Assembly (NCBI RefSeq): GCF_902493135.1
Contig: NZ_CABUOD010000018.1
Location: 1 to 64,000 of the forward strand
DNA length: 64,000 bases
Direction of reading: 5' to 3'
Source of the DNA: an uncultured Parabacteroides sp.
GTDB taxonomy: Bacteria > Bacteroidota > Bacteroidia > Bacteroidales > Tannerellaceae
The number at the start of each line of letters is the position of its first letter. The first letter of the stretch is position 1. This document shows, piece by piece, positions 1 to 8,070 of the stretch. The notes under the pieces are model-generated. The model saw only the letters and a program-made list of their open reading frames with translations, ran no database searches and was not told where the DNA came from. The position numbers and the translations under genes are program-made.

Positions 1-27
1 TTAACGGATAAAATAATTAAAATCCGC

Positions 28-58
28 TTTCATCCGTTTCATCCGCGTCATCCGCGAA
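28..58. repeat. short TTTCATCCG-like tandem repeat
   Basis: Three imperfect copies of a TCATCCG unit about 9-10 bp apart lie just beyond the stop codon of the porin gene. The only other content of the first 85 bases is AT-rich DNA. No gene or terminator is evident here. Confidence 0.4.
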
Positions 59-85
59 CCTGGTTCTTTAATGTTTCAAATATTC

Positions 86-1372
86 TTAGAAACTATACTG
101 CACCGCCAAGTTCATCCTGTTGGCATGGCGAGTGTCGCCGTTGAAATCCGTACGCCAGCCGCGCAGGTATTCGGCTCCGACCTGCAAGTCGGAAGTAATG
201 TTCCAAAACAGAGTGGCGTTGAGATACTGCCCGTACCGATACTGATCGGAAGGAGTGGCAGGATAACCGTCATGGCTATAGAGGCGTGACTGCCCGTAGG
301 TGCTGGTGACAAATACCTTCGGAGAGAAATTATACTGCATGCCGGCAAACCATCCCATCATCGGGAGCACCTGCATCTTCCCTTCCTTTTCAGGATTCGG
401 AACGACATCGACGTTCAACATGCTCATATCGTTCAGGAACTGCCCGATGCCCTTGCCGTAAACACCCTGTCCGTAGACCTGCAAACGGTTCGTCAGGTTG
501 AAGGTGGCGGAAGCCAATACGCCCCATCCGACCTCCGACTCAGCCTTGTGGGCCGTCAAATTGTCGTAAGTCATGCTGCGGATGATAGCCGCTGCGCGGA
601 AATGGCTTTTGGGGTTCCAACCATACTGCACGTAGACCGGGAAGTTCGGCATCCGTTGTTTGGCGATGCTGACATGGTCGTTCGTCAGACCGTCCACCAC
701 CGGCATTTCCACACCGATACCGGCTTTCAGGCCTTTGGCAAGCGCATGTTCGTAGCGGATCTGCGTGGCGTGGTAGATCGACATCCCGTTAGGACCGGCA
801 AAGTCGATCGTTGCAGGCACATTGCCCAAGTCCATGAACGAACCGTAGTCGTAGCCCGCCGTAAAGCCGCGTGCCGACACATACGCATTCCTCAACTCGA
901 ATATCTTGCCGCTGCCTCCCCGGAAGTTACCGGCGGTGTACACCACGAAATCGCCTAACAAGTCCGTATGCCCGACCAGTTTCAGGAAGATAGTGCTGGT
1001 AGTGGCGTCCATCTGGAACTGGTTCCGCACGTACGACTGCCCCCTGCCCGGAATCAAAGCCGGATAAAAGTCTATATTATCGGAAATACCGCCAAAATCA
1101 TATTCGGCTGCCAGTTTCACATAACCTCCGATACCGAGTGCGAACTTGCCTTTTCGGTCCGTCAGCAGGAAGCGGGGTGCTTTCGGTTCGTGGAAACGAG
1201 GACTCTGTGTCTCATTCATGATCCGGATAATTTCGTCGCCCGCCTTGTCGATGGTGACAAACATAACCGAGTTAGGTTCGTTATCCTCAACCACAACTTT
1301 CTGAGCGTGGGAATGAGCAGAAACCAGCCCCATTCCGAGCAGTAGAACTGCGCTTTTCAACAATGTTTTCAT
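86..1372 (-). CDS. DcaP-like outer-membrane porin
   Basis: The 428-residue protein has a clear Sec signal peptide (residues 1-23, charged start, hydrophobic core, cleavage after SHA) and ends in aromatic F after alternating hydrophobic residues (VQYSF), as outer-membrane beta-barrels do. The early segment GKFALGIGGYVKL resembles the start of the DcaP-type trimeric porin barrel, and the whole length is barrel-like. It probably mediates passive uptake of anionic small molecules across the outer membrane. The substrate is inferred from the family only. It is monocistronic, with a long non-coding region upstream. No -7 box is obvious directly before it. Confidence 0.7.
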   Translation of the reverse strand: MKTLLKSAVLLLGMGLVSAHSHAQKVVVEDNEPNSVMFVTIDKAGDEIIRIMNETQSPRFHEPKAPRFLLTDRKGKFALGIGGYVKLAAEYDFGGISDNIDFYPALIPGRGQSYVRNQFQMDATTSTIFLKLVGHTDLLGDFVVYTAGNFRGGSGKIFELRNAYVSARGFTAGYDYGSFMDLGNVPATIDFAGPNGMSIYHATQIRYEHALAKGLKAGIGVEMPVVDGLTNDHVSIAKQRMPNFPVYVQYGWNPKSHFRAAAIIRSMTYDNLTAHKAESEVGWGVLASATFNLTNRLQVYGQGVYGKGIGQFLNDMSMLNVDVVPNPEKEGKMQVLPMMGWFAGMQYNFSPKVFVTSTYGQSRLYSHDGYPATPSDQYRYGQYLNATLFWNITSDLQVGAEYLRGWRTDFNGDTRHANRMNLAVQYSF

Positions 1373-1556
1373 AAATGTGCTTTTTGTTTAGATGAATTAC
1401 CAATTTGAACAGATACCGGCGGAAAAGGTTGTGTTAAACGGTTCATTTAACGAGCGATTGTGTGATATCCATCTCTTTTCATCCATGTCGCGAACGGCTA
1501 TCCGAAGGTTTACGGTGAAGCGTTATCCTATCGGGAGGAAAGGCTTAAAATAAGGA

Positions 1557-1612
1557 AGAGGCTGCCCGCATCATACCGGTAAAAAAACGGTCCATTGCGC
1601 AACAGCCTCCCA
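1557..1612. terminator. hairpin downstream of the RNA candidate
   Basis: GAGGCTG pairs with CAGCCTC, and inside it ACCG pairs with CGGT around an A-rich loop. It lies between the porin start and the structured RNA candidate and could stop minus-strand transcription, but no clear U-tract follows on either strand. Confidence 0.3.
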
Positions 1613-1799
1613 TTACAGGCTTTCGAGGCCCCTATCATCATTAGTACATACATTTTATTAACAACTGTCATATTCTCACGAACGGACAGTTGCATTTGAA
1701 AAACAAACGGTCATAGAACGCGTTTAAATTGACCGGTTTTTCAGAAAATAATGCTATATATATGAATCCATCATGATTTAAAGGGATGCGACAGAACAC

Positions 1800-2060
1800 A
1801 AAAAGGCGTGAGACTGCCGCAAATCATCTACACGAAGGCGTCTCCCAAAGCCTAGTACATAGATAATAAGCAACAGCTCACGCCGTTATGCTATACATTT
1901 CTGTATATATACAACTGACGTGAGCATTTTGTTGCCATTATCCCGATGTACTCTTAAAAAGCTGGGAGACTTTTCGTGTCGGAATAATACCTTTAAAAAT
2001 GCTTTATTCAAAAACCGAGTTATTGACAGCTTGCCGCTGCAAGCCGTTATTTTTTCAATA
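1800..2060 (-). ncRNA. long-hairpin structured RNA candidate (6S-like or attenuator)
   Basis: A nearly continuous hairpin spans 1830-1979. Pairs are ACACGAA/TTCGTGT (1830-1836 with 1973-1979), GTCTCCCA/TGGGAGAC (1840-1847 with 1963-1970), GTACAT/ATGTAC (1855-1860 with 1946-1951), GATAAT/ATTATC, GCAACA/TGTTGC and GCTCACG/CGTGAGC (1876-1882 with 1919-1925), with apical TATAC/GTATA. An unpaired bubble (1848-1854 against 1952-1962) sits between the second and third stems, as in 6S RNA. The minus strand is preferred because a -7 box (CAAAGATA, read on plus, 2067-2074) lies upstream and CTCACGCC followed by five Ts ends the structure near 1800. No open reading frame fits. The rest of the 1373-2186 gap holds only AT-rich DNA and small hairpins. 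Identity as 6S is a guess from shape. Confidence 0.45.
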
Positions 2061-2186
2061 ACCTTACAAAGATAAAGACATTTTTGAATAAATAAAAATT
2101 TATGTACATTTCTTTGAGATGCTCATCGCTTCCCGGACAGATGCCCACCTTTTTACTGCAACCTGATCTGCGGATAATAAGAGGAG

Positions 2187-2219
2187 GTTCGATATATTTT
2201 CTCAAAAGTTATATCGAAC
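2187..2219. promoter_or_regulatory. perfect 10-bp inverted repeat over the operon promoter
   Basis: GTTCGATATA (2187-2196) and TATATCGAAC (2210-2219) form a perfect dyad just upstream of the -7 box of the cyclophilin operon, covering the place where a -33 element would sit. It may be an operator or the terminator of an upstream transcript. Confidence 0.4.
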
Positions 2220-2235
2220 TCAGGCTAAATATCAC

Positions 2236-2243
2236 TATTTTTG
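2236..2243 (+). promoter_or_regulatory. -7 box (TATTTTTG) of the cyclophilin operon
   Basis: It matches the Bacteroidetes -7 consensus TAnnTTTG and lies 22 bp before the start codon at 2265. No good TTTG is present at -33. Confidence 0.5.
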
Positions 2244-2264
2244 TTGCCATAATACAAAAATAAG

Positions 2265-2942
2265 ATGAAGATGAAAAAGCTGTTTGCTATATGTTTAGTG
2301 GCCCTCTCGGCTCTGATATCCGTCCATTTGCAAGCGCAAGAGGTTGAAACGCTGGTGCTGATCGATACCGATATGGGGAAGATCAAAGTAAAACTCTTTA
2401 ACGACACGCCCCAGCATCGCGACAATTTTATCAAGAACGTGAACGAGCAGCGTTACGACGGGTTGCTGTTTCACCGTGTCATCAAGCAGTTTATGATACA
2501 GGCGGGCGACATCAATTCAAAAGACGCCCCGATGGAACAACATTTAGGCGACGGCGACCCGGACTACACGATCCCGGCAGAGATCGTGTACCCGAAATAC
2601 TTCCATAAACGCGGCATGTTCGCCGCCGCCCGCACAAGCGACGAAGAGAATCCGGAACGCGCCTCTTCGGCGACCCAGTTCTATATCGTAACCGGACAGT
2701 TCTTTACGGAAATGGAACTCGACAAGATGGAGAAGGAACAAGGCATCACCTTCACTCCCGAACAGCGCCAAGCCTATATGCTGGAAGGCGGCACACCCCA
2801 CCTGGACGGTAAATACACGATCTTCGGCGAAGTCGTAAGCGGCATGAAAGCGGTCGACAAGATCCAGTTCACCGAGACGAACGCAGACGACCGTCCTGTC
2901 AAGAACATCAAAATCAAGTCAATGAAGATAGTCAACAAATAA
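2265..2942 (+). CDS. exported cyclophilin-type peptidyl-prolyl isomerase
   Basis: The 225-residue protein has an N-terminal signal peptide ending near QAQE (residue ~25), so it acts in the periplasm. A cyclophilin domain fills residues ~29-223, with the family segments NFIKNV, the catalytic-region LLFHRVIKQFMIQAGD, and SSATQFYIVTG. It catalyses cis-trans isomerisation of X-Pro bonds during folding of exported proteins. ATG at 2265 or at 2271 would both give a good signal peptide. It is first in a tight run with a second cyclophilin 10 bp downstream. Confidence 0.88.
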   Translation: MKMKKLFAICLVALSALISVHLQAQEVETLVLIDTDMGKIKVKLFNDTPQHRDNFIKNVNEQRYDGLLFHRVIKQFMIQAGDINSKDAPMEQHLGDGDPDYTIPAEIVYPKYFHKRGMFAAARTSDEENPERASSATQFYIVTGQFFTEMELDKMEKEQGITFTPEQRQAYMLEGGTPHLDGKYTIFGEVVSGMKAVDKIQFTETNADDRPVKNIKIKSMKIVNK

Positions 2943-2952
2943 ACAACAAAGA

Positions 2953-3714
2953 ATGGAAACGAAAGAAACATTAGTGGTGATGGACACCACGCTCGGAAAG
3001 ATAAAATTCAAATTATATAACGAGACACCGCAGCACCGCGACAATTTCATCAAGCTGGCAAAAGCCGGACAATACGACGGCCTGCTGTTCCACCGCGTCA
3101 TCAAGGACTTTATGGTACAAGGCGGCGATGTCACCTCCAAAGACGCCCCGATGAACAAACAGTTAGGAGCCGGCGACCTGGGCTATACCGTTCCGGCAGA
3201 GTTCAACTATCCCAAGTATTTCCATAAAAAAGGAGCTTTGTGCGCCGCCCGTACCGGAGACGAAGTGAACCCGGAAAAGGCATCGTCCGCCTCGCAGTTC
3301 TATATCGTCACGGGCAAGAAATATTCGGAAGCCGAACTCGGCCAGATGGAAAAGCAGCTGGAAGGACGCCTGAAACAAGCCATCTTCAACCGCCTCCAGA
3401 CGGAGAACAAGCCCAAGATCATGGAACTCTACCGAAGCGGCAACAAAGAAGAACTCGCCGTGCTCCGCGACACCCTGATCGGAAAGACCGAACTGGAAGC
3501 CGAAAAGCGGAAAGACGAGACGAAGATGCCGGCCGAACTGCGCGAGACCTACAAGACGGTCGGCGGCGTGCCCTTCCTCGACAACCAGTACACCGTCTAC
3601 GGCGAAGTGGTGGAAGGCCTGGACGTGGTAGACGCGATCCAGCAAGTAAAGACCAATAAACAAGACCGCCCGACGGAAAATGTAGTAATCAAGTCGGTAA
3701 AGGTTTTGGAATGA
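2953..3714 (+). CDS. cytoplasmic cyclophilin-type peptidyl-prolyl isomerase with insertion
   Basis: The 253-residue protein is a paralogue of the gene just upstream (shared NETPQHRDNFIK, LLFHRVIKDFM, SSASQFYIVTG) but has no signal peptide, so it should work in the cytoplasm. A charged, probably helical insertion of about 60-70 residues (~135-200, rich in K/E, KRKDETKMPAELRE) interrupts the fold before the final strands. A similar but shorter insertion is seen in the upstream copy. Its last codons overlap the start of the MATE transporter (ATGATG), implying translational coupling. Confidence 0.88.
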   Translation: METKETLVVMDTTLGKIKFKLYNETPQHRDNFIKLAKAGQYDGLLFHRVIKDFMVQGGDVTSKDAPMNKQLGAGDLGYTVPAEFNYPKYFHKKGALCAARTGDEVNPEKASSASQFYIVTGKKYSEAELGQMEKQLEGRLKQAIFNRLQTENKPKIMELYRSGNKEELAVLRDTLIGKTELEAEKRKDETKMPAELRETYKTVGGVPFLDNQYTVYGEVVEGLDVVDAIQQVKTNKQDRPTENVVIKSVKVLE

Positions 3715-5048
3715 TGCCGCTTTCGGTCTACAAGGAGCATTACAAAGAAACGATACGCCTGGGTGTCCCGATCATGTTGGGACAGCTGGGCATTATTGTT
3801 GTAGGCTTTGCCGACAACATCATGGTCGGGCACCACAGTACGGCCGAACTGGCTGCCGCCTCGTTCGTCAACAACTTCTTCAACCTCGTGTTCATTGCGG
3901 GGATGGGATTTTCCTACGGGCTTACTCCCATCATCGGGGGCTACTTTGCACGGAAAGAGTATGCCAAGGCAGGCGAGACACTGAAAAACAGCCTTTGCAT
4001 CAACCTCATCGTAGGATTGCTACTCAGCCTCTGCATGCTGGCCCTGCTACTGAACATCCATATCCTGAAGCAGCCGGAAGAGTTGATGCCCTATATCGTG
4101 CCTTACTACATCCTGCAGCTTTTCTCGGTCATCTTCGCCATGCTGTTCAACTCGTTCAAGCAGTTCAGCGACGGCACGACAGACACGGTCACCCCGATGT
4201 GCGTCATGTTAGGAGCCAACGTGTTCAACATCATCGGGAACTACCTGCTGATATATGGCAACTTCGGATGCCCCGAACTGGGACTTACCGGCGCCGGCAT
4301 CTCGACACTCGCCAGCCGTATCCTTACATTCGGGATATTCTGCGTCCTGTTTGCCAGGCATTCCCGTTACCGGCTTTACCGGGAAGGGTTCAAGAAAGGG
4401 ACGGTCAACCGGGCGAACATAGGCAACCTGGTCCGCCTCGGCCTGCCGGTCGGCTTCCAGATGGGAGTCGAGACAGGTTCGTTCAGCCTGAGCGTCATCA
4501 TGATGGGTTGGCTGGGAAGCACGGCGCTTGCCGCCCACCAAGTGGCAGGCGTGATCACCACGCTCGGCTTCATGGTCTATTACGGCATAGCCGCGGCGGT
4601 CACCATACGGGTGAGCAACTTCCGGGGCCGGAACGAGTGGTCCGCCATACGGCACGCGTCCTTTGCCGGCCTGCATCTGGTCATGGGGACGGCAGCCATC
4701 GTGGTTCTCCTGATCGGGACCTTCCGCAACACCATGGGATATATCATCACTCCGGAAAAAGAGGTGGTCGAACTGGTCGCCCTGCTCGCCTGGTCGGTGA
4801 TCCTGTACCAGGCAGGCGACGGACTGCAAATCCTCTTCGCCAACGCCCTGCGCGGCATCTCGGATGTCAAATATATGGCCTGGATGGCTTTCATCTGCCA
4901 CTTCGGGCTGGCGCTCCCCATCGGTTACCTGTGCGGGTTCACCCTCGGCTGGGGAGCCGTCGGCGTCTGGTGCGGCTTTCCGGTCAGCCTGACCACGCTC
5001 GGAGTGTTACTTTGGAGACGTTTCAATCGATTGACAATAAAAAAATAG
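3711..5048 (+). CDS. MATE-family multidrug/Na+ antiporter
   Basis: The 445-residue integral membrane protein has about 12 hydrophobic segments. It carries MATE hallmarks such as LGVPIMLGQLG near the start, GFADNIMVGHH in the first loop, and GTTDTVTPM around residue 150. It exports cationic drugs or metabolites in exchange for Na+ or H+; the true substrate cannot be read from sequence. The start codon overlaps the stop of the cyclophilin gene and the stop is 3 bp from fbp, so it is part of the operon. Confidence 0.88.
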   Translation: MMPLSVYKEHYKETIRLGVPIMLGQLGIIVVGFADNIMVGHHSTAELAAASFVNNFFNLVFIAGMGFSYGLTPIIGGYFARKEYAKAGETLKNSLCINLIVGLLLSLCMLALLLNIHILKQPEELMPYIVPYYILQLFSVIFAMLFNSFKQFSDGTTDTVTPMCVMLGANVFNIIGNYLLIYGNFGCPELGLTGAGISTLASRILTFGIFCVLFARHSRYRLYREGFKKGTVNRANIGNLVRLGLPVGFQMGVETGSFSLSVIMMGWLGSTALAAHQVAGVITTLGFMVYYGIAAAVTIRVSNFRGRNEWSAIRHASFAGLHLVMGTAAIVVLLIGTFRNTMGYIITPEKEVVELVALLAWSVILYQAGDGLQILFANALRGISDVKYMAWMAFICHFGLALPIGYLCGFTLGWGAVGVWCGFPVSLTTLGVLLWRRFNRLTIKK

Positions 5049-5051
5049 TGT

Positions 5052-7049
5052 ATGACTAAAGACATAACAACAGAACACGTATTAAACGACTTGCGCTACC
5101 TGACGCTATTGGCACGCAGCTTTCCGACGGTGGCAGATGCCAGCACGGAAATCATCAACCTGGAGGCCATCCTGAACCTGCCGAAAGGGACGGAACATTT
5201 CCTGTCCGACATCCACGGCGAGCACCAGGCTTTCAACCATGTACTGAAGAATGCCTCCGGTGCGATCAAGCGCAAGGTGAACGAAATATTCAGCAACACG
5301 CTGCGCGATTTCGAGAAGAAGGAACTCTGCACGCTGATCTACTATCCGGAACAAAAACTGGAACTGATCCGGCAACGCGAAAAGGAGCTGGACGACTGGT
5401 ATCTGATCACGCTGAACCAACTGGTGCGCGTATGCCGGAACGTCTCGTCCAAATACACACGCTCGAAAGTGCGCAAGGCCTTGCCGAAGGAGTTCTCCTA
5501 CATCATCCAGGAACTGCTCCACGAATCGAGCGACGAGCCGAACAAGTCCGCCTATGTGGACCAGATCATCAACACGATCATCTCGACCGGCCGGGCGAAC
5601 GACTTCATCATCGCCCTATGCAACCTGATCCAACGCCTGACGATCGACCTGCTGCACATCATCGGCGACATCTACGACCGCGGACCGGGCGCCCACATCA
5701 TCATGGACACGCTTTGCAACTACCATAACTTCGACATCCAATGGGGCAACCACGACATCCTCTGGATGGGGGCCGCCGCCGGCAACGCGGGAAGCATCGC
5801 CAACGTGATCCGCATGTGCATGCGCTACGGCAACCTGGCGACCCTCGAAGACGGCTACGGCATCAACCTCCTGCCCCTGGCGACATTCGCGATGGAGGTA
5901 TACGCCGACGACCCCTGCGAGCTGTTCATCCCGCGCACGAATGCTTCGGACGCGACCTTCGACGAAAAGACGACCCAACTGATCGCCCGCATGCACAAGG
6001 CGATCACGATCATCCAGTTCAAGCTGGAAGGCGAGATTATCCGCCGCCGTCCGGAATTCGGGATGGACGACCGCCTGTTGCTCCACCATATCGACCTCCG
6101 CCGCGGGACGATCCGCATCGAAGGAAAGGAATACGAATTGAAAGACAAGAACTGGCCGACCCTCAACGCCAAGGACCCCTATGCCCTTTCGATCGAAGAA
6201 GAAGAACTGATGCGCCGCATCAAGCACTCGTTCGAATGCAGCGAGAAACTGAAAAAGCACATGCGCTGCCTGTTCACCCACGGCAGCATGTACCAGGTCT
6301 GCAACTCCAACCTGCTCTTCCACGCCTCCGTCCCGATGAACCCGGACGGCACGCTCAAGGCGATCCGGATCGAAGGAACGGAATATAAGGGTAAAGCCCT
6401 GTTGGACAAAGTGGACCAGCTGGTGCGCACGGCTTATTTCGACGCCGACGACAGCCCGGAGAAGGACTTCGCGATGGATTACATCTGGTACCTTTGGGAA
6501 GGCAAGGACTCTCCCCTTTTCGACAAGAGCCGGATGGCGACTTTCGAACGCTGCTTCATCGACGACAAGGAGGTGCAGAAGGAAGAAAAAGGCGCCTACT
6601 ATTCCCTCCGCGAAGAAGAATCGGTCTGCGACATGCTGCTGGACGAATTCGGCGTCACCGGCCGGCACCGCCACATCATCAACGGGCACGTCCCCGTACG
6701 CTCCATCAAAGGCGAGAACCCGATCAAGGCGAACGGCAAGCTGCTCGTGATCGACGGCGGCTTCTCCAAGGCCTACCACCCGGAGACAGGCATTGCCGGA
6801 TATACCCTGGTCTACCATTCGCGCGGTTTCCAGCTGGTGCAGCACGAACCGTTCCTGTCGACCGACCAGGCCATCAAGGAGGGCAAGGACATCCGTTCCA
6901 CCACCATCGTCGTGGAGCTGAACTCCCACCGCCAGATGGTCAAGGATACGGACAAGGGGGCGGACCTGCAACAGCAGATCCACGACCTGGAAAAGCTCCT
7001 TTATGCTTTCCGCAACGGGTTTATCAAAGAAAAAGAACGTTACAAATAA
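5052..7049 (+). CDS. fbp: fructose-1,6-bisphosphatase, class III
   Basis: The 665-residue enzyme hydrolyses fructose 1,6-bisphosphate in gluconeogenesis. It belongs to the calcineurin-like class III family found in Firmicutes and Bacteroidetes and has its usual length. Metal-binding blocks are visible in order: LSDIHGEHQAF (~residue 53), IIGDIYDRGPG (~200), WGNHDILWMG (~225) and HIINGHVPV (~540). The C-terminal part ends in a coiled-coil-like tail (DLQQQIHDLEKLL). It sits 3 bp after the MATE gene and 12 bp before the EamA gene. Confidence 0.95.
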   Translation: MTKDITTEHVLNDLRYLTLLARSFPTVADASTEIINLEAILNLPKGTEHFLSDIHGEHQAFNHVLKNASGAIKRKVNEIFSNTLRDFEKKELCTLIYYPEQKLELIRQREKELDDWYLITLNQLVRVCRNVSSKYTRSKVRKALPKEFSYIIQELLHESSDEPNKSAYVDQIINTIISTGRANDFIIALCNLIQRLTIDLLHIIGDIYDRGPGAHIIMDTLCNYHNFDIQWGNHDILWMGAAAGNAGSIANVIRMCMRYGNLATLEDGYGINLLPLATFAMEVYADDPCELFIPRTNASDATFDEKTTQLIARMHKAITIIQFKLEGEIIRRRPEFGMDDRLLLHHIDLRRGTIRIEGKEYELKDKNWPTLNAKDPYALSIEEEELMRRIKHSFECSEKLKKHMRCLFTHGSMYQVCNSNLLFHASVPMNPDGTLKAIRIEGTEYKGKALLDKVDQLVRTAYFDADDSPEKDFAMDYIWYLWEGKDSPLFDKSRMATFERCFIDDKEVQKEEKGAYYSLREEESVCDMLLDEFGVTGRHRHIINGHVPVRSIKGENPIKANGKLLVIDGGFSKAYHPETGIAGYTLVYHSRGFQLVQHEPFLSTDQAIKEGKDIRSTTIVVELNSHRQMVKDTDKGADLQQQIHDLEKLLYAFRNGFIKEKERYK

Positions 7050-7061
7050 AAAATACCTGTC

Positions 7062-7982
7062 ATGAACAGCGAGAAACTGAAAGGTCACATCCTGATATTG
7101 ATAACCAATATCCTGTTTGCCGTCAACATGCCGATATCCAAATATCTGCTGCCGACGCACGTTCCCCCCGAAGGTCTTACGATCATGCGCATGGCTTTCG
7201 CCTGCGTGATGTTCTGGATCGTGTCTCTCTTCACGGTAAAAGAGAAAGTGCCGTTGAAAGACTTAGGGATGCTTTTTGTCTGCGCTCTTTGCGGGGTGGG
7301 AATCAACCAGGGGTTGTTCATCGTCGGGCTGAACCGTTCTTCTCCTGTCGACGCTTCCATCATCGCCACGGCCGTGCCGATCTTCGTGCTGCTGCTGGCC
7401 GCCGTCATCCTGAAGGAGCCGATCACCCGGAAAAAATCGTTCGGGGTGTTCATGGGGGTCAGCGGCGGCCTGCTGCTTGTCTTCAGCTCCACACATGCCG
7501 CCGACAGCATCAGCAGCCTCGACGGCGACGTGATGATGATCGTCAGCGGATTGATGTACGCCATCTACCTGGTTCTGTCGAAACCGCTCTCCCTGCGCTA
7601 TTCATCGGTCACGATGATGAAATGGATGTTCCTCTTCACGACACTGACGCTGGTCCCCTTCACCTTCCGGCATGTGCTCGACGCTCCCGCTTTCCATCGG
7701 GAAGTTTGGGACTTCACGGAACTGGGCGCGATCTTCTACGTCCTCTTCGGAGCGACGTTCCTCCCCTACCTGCTCATCCCGATGTCGTTGAAGCGAATCC
7801 GTCCGACAACGGTCAGCATGTACAACTACGTGCAGCCGATCGTCGCCTCGTTCATCGCCGTCATGATCGGGCAAGACACCCTTTCGTGGCAGAAATTCCT
7901 GTCGGCGGTCCTGGTCTTCACAGGTGTTTATCTCGTGACACAGAGCAAAAGCCGGGCAGATATGGAAAAGGAAAACCGGTGA
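7062..7982 (+). CDS. EamA/DMT-family transporter
   Basis: The 306-residue protein has ten predicted membrane segments arranged as two EamA repeats. The repeats are visible in ITNILFAVNMPISKYLL at the start of the first and LMYAIYLVLSKPL at the start of the second. Drug/metabolite transporters of this kind export amino acids or other metabolites; the substrate is unknown. It is the last gene of the operon that begins at 2265, and a hairpin overlaps its stop codon. Confidence 0.85.
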   Translation: MNSEKLKGHILILITNILFAVNMPISKYLLPTHVPPEGLTIMRMAFACVMFWIVSLFTVKEKVPLKDLGMLFVCALCGVGINQGLFIVGLNRSSPVDASIIATAVPIFVLLLAAVILKEPITRKKSFGVFMGVSGGLLLVFSSTHAADSISSLDGDVMMIVSGLMYAIYLVLSKPLSLRYSSVTMMKWMFLFTTLTLVPFTFRHVLDAPAFHREVWDFTELGAIFYVLFGATFLPYLLIPMSLKRIRPTTVSMYNYVQPIVASFIAVMIGQDTLSWQKFLSAVLVFTGVYLVTQSKSRADMEKENR

Positions 7983-8000
7983 CTTTCACAAGCCACCGGT
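7975..8000 (+). terminator. hairpin at the end of the cyclophilin-fbp operon
   Basis: ACCGGTG and CACCGGT pair across a 12-base loop and include the stop codon of the EamA gene. No U-tract follows, so it may rather stabilise the 3' end of the mRNA. Confidence 0.35.
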
Positions 8001-8070
8001 CTTAAAAGGATTCACATGAGTGTGTCTCTCTAAGAATGTGTAATCCACTAATAATTTATTGTGTATAAAA

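Noticed and set aside
2158..2184. ACCTGATCTG-GGATAAT resembling the 3' part of a TPP riboswitch
   Set aside because: The upstream CTGAGA half and P3 stems are absent, and the downstream genes have no link to thiamine.
5616..7160. 514-codon open frame on the minus strand
   Set aside because: It is antisense to fbp and arises from its high-GC codon use; no family or signal supports it.
6494..8005. 503-codon open frame on the plus strand
   Set aside because: It is out of frame across fbp and the EamA gene and is arginine/proline-rich, a shadow of GC-rich coding DNA.
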